From Thermoanaerobacterium sp. PSU-2 (GTDB lineage: Bacteria > Bacillota > Thermoanaerobacteria > Thermoanaerobacterales > Thermoanaerobacteraceae), in assembly GCF_002102475.1 (NCBI RefSeq), contig NZ_MSQD01000014.1, positions 1 to 64,000 of the forward strand: DNA of 64,000 nt. Direction: 5' to 3'. The stretch's first letter is position 1; every line of letters begins with the position of its first letter. Positions 26,094 to 34,438 of this stretch are shown here, one piece after another. The position numbers were made by a program, and so were the translations under genes. The notes beneath the pieces are model-generated. The model saw only the letters and a program-made list of their open reading frames with translations. It had not been told where the DNA came from and made no database searches.

Positions 26094-27215
26094 TTAATTA
26101 CCTCCATTCAAATGTATTTTATCGCAAATTTTCACATTCCCATATCCATTTGCAGTATTTTGCCCAATACCTGACTTCTCCGCAGAATACAGCTTGTCTT
26201 TGATGCCATCAATGTCTTCATTTGTACCGATTAAAACGACAGAGCCTTTTTCTATATAAACTGATGGTTTCTCCCTCATGTCATCCGTTGGTTTTGATGT
26301 ATCGTATCCTCTGTATAAATTGCTTTCTGAGTAAACTTTTATCACGTCATATTGAAATCCAAGATTTAATATTTTCTTCCACAATTCTTTGTAATCATCT
26401 GTCGTCTTTAAAGGAATATTATAGTCTATATCAGGTATCATGTCTGAATAAAAATCAAGCGTTATAAGCGTCTTATATGTCTTACCACCATACTGCCTTT
26501 TGCCGACAATTTTATTCAACTTTTCGATTCTTTCTATCAAATCAACTTCATTTCCTGCACCTTCACTACATATTTCGATCTCGCATTTACCAAATCCGCT
26601 GGAAGTATCTGCACCAATCCTAAGCGTTTTAAATTCTTCAAGATCATTTGTTCCATCTACATACCCTTCAAATGTTGAACCTTCCTCTATTGCTAATATA
26701 CTGTACAATCCTCCATCTCTTGCTGTCTTTGTATACGGATCGATGGCTGTTCTTGTAAAAAATCTTTTGGGAACATCTACCATTTTCCCATCTTTATAAT
26801 ACCCCGTGGCAAACTCTACTCTCTCTTTGCATCTTGGACATTCACTCTTTTTATTAAAAAGCACATCTACAAGACCATGGTCATTGTGATACTTGCATTT
26901 CATTGCAGAAAGCGGAAATGGCCTTGCACCGTCATAATAGAAGTTGTAAAATCTTATATTGCTAAAATTGCTGCACCAACCTTTATACTTACATCTGCTG
27001 CATTTTTCACCATCTCTTATGTATATCCAGTTGTACCTGCCATCTTTATCAGGTCTTCCTACATCGTGCAGTGGACAATTCCTCAAAATCTCTCTTGCAA
27101 TAGCTGCCCTTATAACGTCACCTGGTATGTAATCTTTAGTAGTTAAAAAATTCCCTACCAAGTTTCTAGCACCTACTATAAGAGGTGAAATAAGGTTTAA
27201 CTTTACCTTTATCAT
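26094..27215 (-). CDS. csx10: Csx10-like RAMP (Cas5-like subunit of type III-D)
   Basis: 373 aa. N-terminal LNLISPLIVGARNLVGNFLT and YIPGDVIRAAIAREIL are RAMP-like. A Cys/His-rich middle (CSRCKYKGWC, MKCKYHNDHG, CPRCKERV) and PFPLSAMKCK fit Csx10, the Cas5-like subunit that defines type III-D. GADTSSGFGKCEI and SGIGQNTANGYGNVKI are Gly-rich loops. ATG overlaps the upstream stop. It should bind the crRNA handle next to Cas10. Confidence 0.8.
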   Translation of the reverse strand: MIKVKLNLISPLIVGARNLVGNFLTTKDYIPGDVIRAAIAREILRNCPLHDVGRPDKDGRYNWIYIRDGEKCSRCKYKGWCSNFSNIRFYNFYYDGARPFPLSAMKCKYHNDHGLVDVLFNKKSECPRCKERVEFATGYYKDGKMVDVPKRFFTRTAIDPYTKTARDGGLYSILAIEEGSTFEGYVDGTNDLEEFKTLRIGADTSSGFGKCEIEICSEGAGNEVDLIERIEKLNKIVGKRQYGGKTYKTLITLDFYSDMIPDIDYNIPLKTTDDYKELWKKILNLGFQYDVIKVYSESNLYRGYDTSKPTDDMREKPSVYIEKGSVVLIGTNEDIDGIKDKLYSAEKSGIGQNTANGYGNVKICDKIHLNGGN

Positions 27216-27763
27216 TCATCCCCCTCCTTAACATCAACATGGACCCATCCATATCCTCTGCTTTTACCCGCCCCAATGCTTTCTATCATTTTTAAAGATA
27301 TCAAGATGAGTTCTTCGTACTTTTCCGTACTCTCATCTAAGTATAAATCCATTGTTCCTTTGAATGCACCACCTTCATAGATTTCCATTGAGTTTAGCGA
27401 ATTGTCTTTTGCCACTTTTCTATACCTATCAACAGAAGTTGAATACCTTATAGTCCTGCTGCCAATGTTAACACTACTTTCATCTAATAATAAATCATCT
27501 ATATACAACTTAGATGGGTTATACCCAGGTGAACCAAATACCTTGCATACAGGGCACGTGCACTTCATATCATCACGGTGTTCTTCATCGATCAAAGACA
27601 TGAAATTTTGCCTCATGATCCCTTTCATTGTAGAAGCAGGGATATAAGGTTTTCCGAGCCTATCTTTTATAAAGTATTTATCCACAAGGTTGCCAGTGCT
27701 ACTGCCTGTAGCAATGCACATTGGGGATTTTAATTTTACAACTATGTTAAACGTCTTTTTCAA
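27212..27763 (-). CDS. Type III RAMP protein (Csm3/Cas7-like), TTG start
   Basis: TTG 27763 with GAGGTGAT upstream. 183 aa: SPMCIATGSSTGNLVDKYFI followed by LGKPYIPASTMKGIMRQN, CPVCKVFGS, and SIGAGKSRGYGWVHV. The Asp of NLVDKYF aligns with the Csm3 nuclease Asp. First Cas7-like gene after cas10. Shorter than its paralogues but with all RAMP landmarks. Confidence 0.87.
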   Translation of the reverse strand: MKKTFNIVVKLKSPMCIATGSSTGNLVDKYFIKDRLGKPYIPASTMKGIMRQNFMSLIDEEHRDDMKCTCPVCKVFGSPGYNPSKLYIDDLLLDESSVNIGSRTIRYSTSVDRYRKVAKDNSLNSMEIYEGGAFKGTMDLYLDESTEKYEELILISLKMIESIGAGKSRGYGWVHVDVKEGDE

Positions 27764-27778
27764 AATATCACCTCAATC

Positions 27779-29755
27779 CTATACATAATCCCAAATCTCG
27801 GTAATATCATACCATGGCGAGTAGTATTCCATGCCGTTTTCACCTGAAAACTTAAAAAGCCCTTCTTCAAAACAGCCATTGGCTATCTCCACAAGTCCTT
27901 TTTCAAAGTCTTCTATATTTGACCTTGACCTATCATACATGTAAAAAAGCCTAAACTCCAATGGCAACATCATGCTTGCAGCATCCCTAAGTTTGTATAT
28001 ATGGTTTTTCATCATCTTTTTGCTTTCTTTCATTTTCAGTATCAAGTCTACAAGCTTAGTCATTTCAATCCACGTGTAATTTAAAATACCTTGATGTATG
28101 AAATCATAATTGCTACCTTTATCCCTATTCAATTCCAAATACATATTGCTTTCTAAAACCGCAAATGAAACAGTACCAATTTTGTTGTCCATCTTTTTTG
28201 AATATGATTTAGCTTTTTTCAAAAGCTTATTGGCCAATTCAAACATATTCCGTATAGGTGTGGAATATTTGCTTATTGCAACGCCAATAGACATTGTCAC
28301 ATTTGCACTTTTGTTAATATCCGACTTATTTTGAAATTCCATGTCAAATGTTTCAATAAGCTTTGACGCCATTATCAAACTGGATTTTGCAGGGGTTATT
28401 ATGAATATATCGTCTCCTCCAAGTTCAATAACTTCAAATGGGATCTCTTCTCCTTCTACCTCATACCCTTTCCGTATAGCCTCCAATGTCGCTTTAAAAG
28501 CAGAACTTTCCGCTTTTCTGCTAAAATACATCATCTCGTACACATTTTTTATGTTCTTTATTATGTTCCCGAAGTTATTGCCATCACCGTATATTAATGC
28601 CATGTATCCATTGTTTTTAAAAGCCCCAATCTCGTCTAAGCCTTGAACTTTTTTGCCGCCGTATTGTCCTTGTCCAAATCTTTTTAAGTGCATTCTCTGA
28701 AATTCCTCATGAAATCCACTTTTAGCGTAAGTCCCAGCTTCAATTTTGTGAAGGCAGCTTAAGCATACTCCTTTTTCCCCTTCACTTGTCTGAATTGTAT
28801 AGTGGGCATCTCTCAAATTACAGAATTTACATATCAATTTAGATTTACTTTCTATCTGCTTGTGGGTTATCTCATTTATCACCATGTCTTTGTCTTCTAT
28901 TCCTTTGTTTACATCGCCATAATTAGGATCAACGTTTAAGTACAGCTTTAACTTTTTCCTATCTTCCAGCATTTCTTCACAATCTCTTATGACATCTTTA
29001 TAATCATTCAATAGATCTTTTAATGTTGTTCTGTACGATATAAAGGCGCTTTGAGCTGTTATCGTCACATCTTCATAAAGTCTTTCTAAGTCATACTCTA
29101 TATCAACATCATTATCAGGAACTACTGCAAATACATTTCCTCCACCACAGTAGATAATGGCCTCCGGTATAAACTTCTCTTTGAAGTAATCAGGAATCCT
29201 TACTCTGTTTATGTTGTCTAAAAGATAACTGGAACCTCTCAAACACTTTATGTCATTGTTCTCAACGATGTACTTTTTTGTCTTGTATACACCGCCTTTT
29301 ATTATTTTTATATCTGCATTTCTGATGGAATCTTCAAATTTTTCCCCAAGGGCAAGCATGTCTACCATTTTTAACGCGGTATTTATGCTTTCACTTTGAG
29401 ATTTTTCTATCTCAAAAAAGTGATGATACATCTCGAGCCTTACATCATTTGAATTGTCCATGGCATATGCAAAGCAAACGGCCAATGTAGCAGCATCTTT
29501 TAAAGATGGCGCCTTAACATCTTTTTTGTCTTTGTATGGCCTAATGTACGGTATTTCGTCTACATCGTTTTTCAAGTACTCGTATATTTCATCACTGTTC
29601 ATCATGGATATATTTTGAGCTATCATCTTAAATTTCTTTCCATAATCATCCATCTTCATACAGTAATTGGTGCCAGTAACAATGTCTACCCAACTTATAT
29701 ATCCACCGGGAAGTTTCTCATGTCTAACTTTCTCATCTGTGAAATCTATGTACAC
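27779..29755 (-). CDS. cas10: Cas10, palm-polymerase type without HD domain
   Basis: 658 aa. Palm 1 has CGGGNVFAVVP (203-213). A zinc finger uses C309, C312, C331 and C334. Palm 2 has YGDGNNFGN (389-397) and GGDD (446-449). GGDD means it should make cyclic oligoadenylates on target-RNA binding. I see no HD-nuclease motif in the N-terminus, as usual for III-D, so DNA cutting by this subunit is unlikely and defence should rely on the CARF effector. Confidence 0.93.
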   Translation of the reverse strand: MYIDFTDEKVRHEKLPGGYISWVDIVTGTNYCMKMDDYGKKFKMIAQNISMMNSDEIYEYLKNDVDEIPYIRPYKDKKDVKAPSLKDAATLAVCFAYAMDNSNDVRLEMYHHFFEIEKSQSESINTALKMVDMLALGEKFEDSIRNADIKIIKGGVYKTKKYIVENNDIKCLRGSSYLLDNINRVRIPDYFKEKFIPEAIIYCGGGNVFAVVPDNDVDIEYDLERLYEDVTITAQSAFISYRTTLKDLLNDYKDVIRDCEEMLEDRKKLKLYLNVDPNYGDVNKGIEDKDMVINEITHKQIESKSKLICKFCNLRDAHYTIQTSEGEKGVCLSCLHKIEAGTYAKSGFHEEFQRMHLKRFGQGQYGGKKVQGLDEIGAFKNNGYMALIYGDGNNFGNIIKNIKNVYEMMYFSRKAESSAFKATLEAIRKGYEVEGEEIPFEVIELGGDDIFIITPAKSSLIMASKLIETFDMEFQNKSDINKSANVTMSIGVAISKYSTPIRNMFELANKLLKKAKSYSKKMDNKIGTVSFAVLESNMYLELNRDKGSNYDFIHQGILNYTWIEMTKLVDLILKMKESKKMMKNHIYKLRDAASMMLPLEFRLFYMYDRSRSNIEDFEKGLVEIANGCFEEGLFKFSGENGMEYYSPWYDITEIWDYV

Positions 29756-29764
29756 GCTATCACC

Positions 29765-31063
29765 TCACTCTATGATTTTTTCTACATCATTTATAAAGTT
29801 GTTAAGTTCTTTTACAAAAGTATCATATGGCATGCTGTTATTTCTCCATCCAGCATGGTTTATATCATTTCTAACACCTTGTATATTGTAAATTATTTTA
29901 GCTAACTTATCGCTATCTTCTCTCTCTAATATTTTATTTACAATATCCTCATAAATTTTTGCCTCGTCTTTCCACTTTTCTTTAGGAAGATTGTTCCATT
30001 TTATGTAAAAAGCTTGTCCTATAGCCTCTCTGATCTTTCTATTATATTTATCAACCCCAAGTCTGTTGCAAAAATAAGTTGTTATGCCTTCTTCCAGTAT
30101 CGTAAGCCCTTGCTGTATCATGTTGTGGTCTCTGCACCATTTCACCACCTGTATCATGTTTTTGTCTTCATCATCAGTAAAATTATCAAAGTGATTCTTT
30201 ATGTTCTCTATTAATGGTGTCATAGGTTTTATGTAGCTTTTCTCTGATATGTTAAAAGCAAAGTCTATCTTTTCCTTAAGCTCTATTCCATCGTTTGATA
30301 TTGATTTACCTCTACAAACTGCCACATTGTTTGTGTAATTCTGTATCGATTTACCAACCTTCTCTAATATATCCTTGTCATCTCTCATGCCTTTTTTTAA
30401 AAGCTGGTCTTTCCCGCGCTCTATAAGCTTATTTATGTACCTTGAGTCGCCGTCCTCTATGAAGCGATCGATTCCAACCGTCCAATCGAGAAGGTTTATA
30501 AAAGGAGTGAGATTAAATATAGGCGCATTTCTATTTTCCAATTTTAGCCTTTTTTCAATTTCGTTTGATGGGACTCCGAGAGCTTCTACAGCTCCGTAGT
30601 ACATTCCTTTTATTTCGCATTTCTTTACAAATTTTGCGTAATTCAATATTATAAGTGCTAAAACAGGCAGTGATCTAAACGAATGCGTTATGTCAAATAT
30701 TATTTCATCTTTGTAGTCTATCTTTCCTAATACTTTGTCAAATATATCCCAAAGTTCTTCTTCTACTTCCCCAGACGGAATATCTACAGCTTCAATAGTA
30801 TCTACTATGCCTTCGTATTTTTTAAGCACACCAGATAGCCCACTTTTATCAGGATGACTTGCATTTGATAGCCAATTAGCTGTGGTAGCTTCTTTTGTCT
30901 TAAAGATGTAAATGCCGTCTATTTTGATGCCTTTTTTTAAAAAGATATCTATAAGCGCTTCTTGAACATAGCAAATCGCGTCGATTTTTACGTCATCCAA
31001 CAAATAATTGCATTCGGCATACTTGCCTGTACCTAAAAATGAAAAAAATTTTGTTGCCATCAT
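29765..31063 (-). CDS. CARF-HEPN ribonuclease effector (Csx1/TM1812-like)
   Basis: The CARF-type N-terminus has FFSFLGTGKYAECNYLL and IIFDITHSFRSLPVLAL; the C-terminus has VRNDINHAGWRN, an R-x4-H HEPN active site. It should bind cyclic oligoadenylate made by Cas10 and cleave RNA nonspecifically. ATG 31063 overlaps the csx20 stop (ATGA) and a ribosome site AGAGGTGG precedes it; an upstream in-frame GTG at 31069 is less likely. Confidence 0.88.
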   Translation of the reverse strand: MMATKFFSFLGTGKYAECNYLLDDVKIDAICYVQEALIDIFLKKGIKIDGIYIFKTKEATTANWLSNASHPDKSGLSGVLKKYEGIVDTIEAVDIPSGEVEEELWDIFDKVLGKIDYKDEIIFDITHSFRSLPVLALIILNYAKFVKKCEIKGMYYGAVEALGVPSNEIEKRLKLENRNAPIFNLTPFINLLDWTVGIDRFIEDGDSRYINKLIERGKDQLLKKGMRDDKDILEKVGKSIQNYTNNVAVCRGKSISNDGIELKEKIDFAFNISEKSYIKPMTPLIENIKNHFDNFTDDEDKNMIQVVKWCRDHNMIQQGLTILEEGITTYFCNRLGVDKYNRKIREAIGQAFYIKWNNLPKEKWKDEAKIYEDIVNKILEREDSDKLAKIIYNIQGVRNDINHAGWRNNSMPYDTFVKELNNFINDVEKIIE

Positions 31064-31455
31064 TTCCACCTCTCATATTTTCTAAATCTTACATGTCTAA
31101 ATATCCTTTGAACTTTTACAGTGCCATCATTAAATGCCCTTTCATCTGCATCTCTCGCAGTCGTAGAATATACAGGTATCAATCCGCTTTCAAAGCAGAA
31201 ATCCACCAATAAAAATGTAGCTCCAAAATCGCCTTGTATAAGGACATAATCGCCTTTTTTAGAATTTTGCTTTATCCACTCAGCAATCCTATCTACATAA
31301 AGACGTATAGACTCTTCCTCCGGCGGTATAGATGTCCATACTTTTTTAAGGTCATCTGGAAGATATATAAATTCATCGACGCCAAAAGTGCTATAAGCAT
31401 CTTCCATTTGGCCCTTTGTAAGTTGATGTGAAAATACTAAAAATATTTTTCTCAT
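31060..31455 (-). CDS. csx20: Csx20-like protein (stand-alone CARF / ring-nuclease type)
   Basis: 131 aa. IFLVFSHQLTKGQMEDAYST, then VDEFIYLPDDLKKVW, then KKGDYVLIQGDFGATFLLVD and FRHVRFRKYERW agree with my memory of Csx20. Members are thought to degrade or sense cyclic oligoadenylate and shut off the effector. First gene of the operon, directly upstream of the effector it would restrain. ATG 31455; its leader carries a repeat-like hairpin (31512-31530) and a 7-bp hairpin next to the ribosome site. Confidence 0.82.
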   Translation of the reverse strand: MRKIFLVFSHQLTKGQMEDAYSTFGVDEFIYLPDDLKKVWTSIPPEEESIRLYVDRIAEWIKQNSKKGDYVLIQGDFGATFLLVDFCFESGLIPVYSTTARDADERAFNDGTVKVQRIFRHVRFRKYERWK

Positions 31456-31469
31456 TTTGTCATGACCTC

Positions 31470-31488
31470 TTTTATGAATTATAAAAGG
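31470..31488 (-). promoter_or_regulatory. Hairpin next to csx20 ribosome binding site
   Basis: CTTTTAT (31470-31476 on +) and ATAAAAG (31482-31488) are inverted around 5 nt, and AGAGG of the ribosome site follows at once on the - strand. It might affect access to the site; the stem is AU-only apart from one pair. Confidence 0.4.
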
Positions 31489-31511
31489 ATATAGACTAAA
31501 AGAAATGATAA

Positions 31512-31530
31512 TCCTGATAGGTAGGCTAAA
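31512..31530 (-). promoter_or_regulatory. Solitary CRISPR-repeat-like sequence at the cas operon start
   Basis: TCCTGATAGGTAGGCTAAA matches the repeat core at 18 of 19 positions. The single mismatch (G for T) falls in the loop of the short CCT/AGG stem, so the stem is kept. The match covers the middle and 5' part of the transcribed repeat; the ATTGAAAC handle is not conserved. It lies just inside the predicted transcription start (about 31531). Confidence 0.8.
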
Positions 31531-31537
31531 TATGACA

Positions 31538-31565
31538 TTTATATAGATATTTCTACATAAATCAA
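31538..31565 (-). promoter_or_regulatory. Predicted promoter of the cas operon
   Basis: On the - strand TTGATT (31565-31560), 16-nt spacer, TATAAA (31543-31538). It lies after the suf terminator and about 85 nt before csx20. A start near 31531 would put the repeat-like sequence at the very 5' end of the mRNA. Confidence 0.65.
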
Positions 31566-31582
31566 AAATTTCCTGCTTAAAA

Positions 31583-31615
31583 AATAAAAAAAACGCCTTA
31601 ACGTAAGTTAAAGCG
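31583..31615 (-). terminator. Terminator of the suf operon
   Basis: CGCCTTAAC (31594-31602) and GTTAAAGCG (31607-31615) pair with one G-U; on the - strand a U run follows (31593-31583). It ends the sufCBDSU transcript just after sufU. Confidence 0.85.
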
Positions 31616-31622
31616 CTTATTG

Positions 31623-32036
31623 TTATATTATCTTTTCAAGTGTCTTCCATGCCAACAAGGCACATTTTACTCTGGCTGGAAAGTCTGAAACACCCTGCAA
31701 GACTTGTGCATCTCCAAGGTCGTCTATATCCACATCTTTTTTGTGTATCATGTCTATAAATTTCTCCACCAATTTTAAAGCTTCTTTTTTATCTTTTCCT
31801 TTTATAAGGTCACACATCATTGATGTTGATGCTTGGCTTATGGCGCAACCATGACCCACAAATGATGCATCTTCGATAACATCGCCGTTCATCTTAAGCT
31901 CCAGCGTTATGTCATCACCGCAGAGAGGATTGTGGCCTCTTTCTTTTATGGTAGGATTATCCATCTCCCTCTTATTAGGAGAATTTTCATAGTGCTCCAT
32001 TATTATCTCTGAGTAAAGCTGATTTAAGTCGCTCAT
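31623..32036 (-). CDS. sufU: SufU iron-sulfur scaffold / sulfurtransferase
   Basis: 137 aa. Zinc/cluster ligands NPLCGDD, GHGCAISQAS and VKCALLAWKTL are conserved SufU motifs. It accepts sulfur from SufS and passes it to the SufBCD complex. Last gene of the operon; it overlaps sufS by 4 nt. Confidence 0.95.
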   Translation of the reverse strand: MSDLNQLYSEIIMEHYENSPNKREMDNPTIKERGHNPLCGDDITLELKMNGDVIEDASFVGHGCAISQASTSMMCDLIKGKDKKEALKLVEKFIDMIHKKDVDIDDLGDAQVLQGVSDFPARVKCALLAWKTLEKII

Positions 32037-33259
32037 CTAAACCACTTCCTGACATCTTTTAATCCATCTACAAAAGCATCCACTTCGCTTTTATCGTTGT
32101 AAACGTAGAAACTTGCCCTCACAGTGGCAGGGACACCTAAGTACCTCATGAGGGGCTGGCAACAGTGGTGACCGCTTCTTACCGCTATTCCATCCTGATC
32201 AAGTATCGTAGCCACATCGTGGGGATGTACATTTTCCACATTGAATGATATTATACCTGTCCTATCTTTTGCATCTTTAGGTCCGTATAGTTTTACGTAG
32301 TCTATCTTAGACAATTTCTCTAAAGCATATTCCGTAAGCTCTTGCTCATGTCTTAAAATATTGTCAAGGCCTATTTTCTCTACGTACTCTATAGCCTTCA
32401 TAAGGCCGTAAGCACCTTCAACATTTGGCGTACCTGCTTCAAATTTAAGTGGTGATGGTGCAAATGTGGAATGATCCTCAAAAACCTCGTCTATCATCTC
32501 TCCACCGCTTAAAAACGGAGGAATGTCATCCAGAAGATCTTCCTTTATATACAGGACACCTATACCCATAGGACCCATCATCTTATGGCCTGAAAATGCA
32601 TAGAAGTCACATCCAAGCTTTTCTACATCTATCTTCATATTTGGTATGCTTTGTGCACCATCTATCAATACTTTAGCACCATTTTCATGCGATAAATTCA
32701 CAATTTCGTAGACAGGGTTTATGATGCCTAAAACATTTGACGAATGCTGTAAAGCCACAAGTTTAACTTTTTCGTCTCTCAAAATGCTTTTAAACTCGTC
32801 TAAATCAAGCCTGGAATTTTCATCAAGGTGAACGTATTTAAGCTTTGCACCTTTTTTCTCCGCTACCATCTGCCATGGAAGGATATTACTGTGATGCTCG
32901 GCTATCGTCAATACTATCACATCGCCTTCACCAATGTGTTTAAGTCCCCATGTATATGCCACAAGGTTTATAGACTCTGTGGCATTTCGCGTAAACACAA
33001 TTGACTCAGATGATTTGGCATTTATAAACCTTCTTACAGCATCTCTTGCTTCTTCGTAAGCTTCCGTCGACAATGCGCTTAGATAATGAGGACTTCTGTA
33101 CACATTGGCATTGTACTCTTTGTAATACTTAGCAACCGCATCAATCACATACATTGGCTTTTGAGTCGTAGCCGCATTGTCAAAATATATGAGCTTTTTC
33201 CCGTGTGGAGTCGTCTTTAACACAGGAAAATCTTCTTTTATCTTTAAAACATCCAGCAT
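32033..33259 (-). CDS. sufS: Cysteine desulfurase SufS
   Basis: 408 aa, PLP-dependent class V aminotransferase fold. YFDNAATTQKP at the N-terminus, AFSGHKMMGPMGIGVLY with the Schiff-base Lys, and RSGHHCCQPLM with the catalytic Cys of group II desulfurases. It releases sulfur from cysteine for cluster assembly with SufU. Confidence 0.96.
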   Translation of the reverse strand: MLDVLKIKEDFPVLKTTPHGKKLIYFDNAATTQKPMYVIDAVAKYYKEYNANVYRSPHYLSALSTEAYEEARDAVRRFINAKSSESIVFTRNATESINLVAYTWGLKHIGEGDVIVLTIAEHHSNILPWQMVAEKKGAKLKYVHLDENSRLDLDEFKSILRDEKVKLVALQHSSNVLGIINPVYEIVNLSHENGAKVLIDGAQSIPNMKIDVEKLGCDFYAFSGHKMMGPMGIGVLYIKEDLLDDIPPFLSGGEMIDEVFEDHSTFAPSPLKFEAGTPNVEGAYGLMKAIEYVEKIGLDNILRHEQELTEYALEKLSKIDYVKLYGPKDAKDRTGIISFNVENVHPHDVATILDQDGIAVRSGHHCCQPLMRYLGVPATVRASFYVYNDKSEVDAFVDGLKDVRKWFR

Positions 33260-34425
33260 CAGCCAGAAATCCTCCTTCCGATGTAACTTCTAACTGCCTC
33301 CTTAAGATCGTCATCAGGCAGTGTGTCAATTACTGGATTAAAGCTTGCTTCCACCATCAAAAGCTTTGCTTCTTCCATGCTTAAACCTCTTGACATCATG
33401 TAGAAAAGCTTATTTTCATCGATTTGTCCAGCGCTGGCAGAATGGTTTGCCTGCACGTCATCTTCAGAACACCATAATGCCGGTATTGCGTCAGATCTTA
33501 CTGTCTTATCAAGCAGCAAAACTACCTCGCTTTCATTGCCTTTTGCCTTTTTAGCTCCCCGCTTCATGTCTAAGTTTCCTCTGAAAACCGCCCTTGCTTT
33601 ATCTTTTAATGCGCCTTTCACATCAACATTGCTTTCTGTCCTGACTCCTATGTGATTAACCCTGTATGACATATCATGGCTTTGATCGTAAGCTCCCAAG
33701 AATATGGAGCTGAAGTAAGCACTGCTGCCTGCGCCTTCCAATTCTGCCGTCACATCATAAGCATCTACTTTTCCACCTAAATCGATTTGCGTCCATTTTA
33801 CAGTAGCATCATTCCCTGTTATTATTATATTATTGTCAAAATTTGAAGAATCATCACTGAACCTTTGAATCTTCACTATATTTACGCTTGCGCCATCTTT
33901 GGCAATGACGGCTGTAAGGCCATTGTGAAATCCTCTTTTATCTGAAGCTAAATCAAAGACAACCGTCAAGTTTGATAGCCTCTCTGCAATAATAAGGTTT
34001 AAATCAATTATAGTATCGTCATCGCCAACTGCACTGTAATTCACTGTGACAGGCAGTTTGACATTTGAATTTGGCAACGCTCTTATGCTATAGCCTGTAT
34101 TGTAAAACGCCAAAACCATATTTTTAAACTTTTCGTCAACGCCAAAATTGTGATCCAATGCGGACTTTATCGCATTCAAATCGTCATCCATCAAAGCTTT
34201 TGTCAAAGGATTCACCACAAGTCCTTCTTGAGCATCATTGCCGATGACTGCACTTTTGTACTCTTTGTAGTATGGAATGTGGACATCATCCAGTTTAACT
34301 CTTTTCCACATAGGCATTGGCACTTTTGAGAATACCTCGTAGCCTTTTACTCTAAGCTCTTTCTCTTCACTTCCGCCTTCCTTTATGATATCTTGTATTG
34401 TATTGTAATCTAATGACTTAATCAT
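33259..34425 (-). CDS. sufD: SufD Fe-S assembly protein
   Basis: 388 aa. It shares the beta-helix C-terminus with SufB (KGNESEVVLLLDKTVRSDAI and HSASAGQIDENKLFYMMSRG). SufD forms the SufBC2D scaffold. It lies between sufB and sufS and its stop touches the sufS start. Confidence 0.93.
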   Translation of the reverse strand: MIKSLDYNTIQDIIKEGGSEEKELRVKGYEVFSKVPMPMWKRVKLDDVHIPYYKEYKSAVIGNDAQEGLVVNPLTKALMDDDLNAIKSALDHNFGVDEKFKNMVLAFYNTGYSIRALPNSNVKLPVTVNYSAVGDDDTIIDLNLIIAERLSNLTVVFDLASDKRGFHNGLTAVIAKDGASVNIVKIQRFSDDSSNFDNNIIITGNDATVKWTQIDLGGKVDAYDVTAELEGAGSSAYFSSIFLGAYDQSHDMSYRVNHIGVRTESNVDVKGALKDKARAVFRGNLDMKRGAKKAKGNESEVVLLLDKTVRSDAIPALWCSEDDVQANHSASAGQIDENKLFYMMSRGLSMEEAKLLMVEASFNPVIDTLPDDDLKEAVRSYIGRRISG

Positions 34426-34438
34426 AGAAACATCTCCT

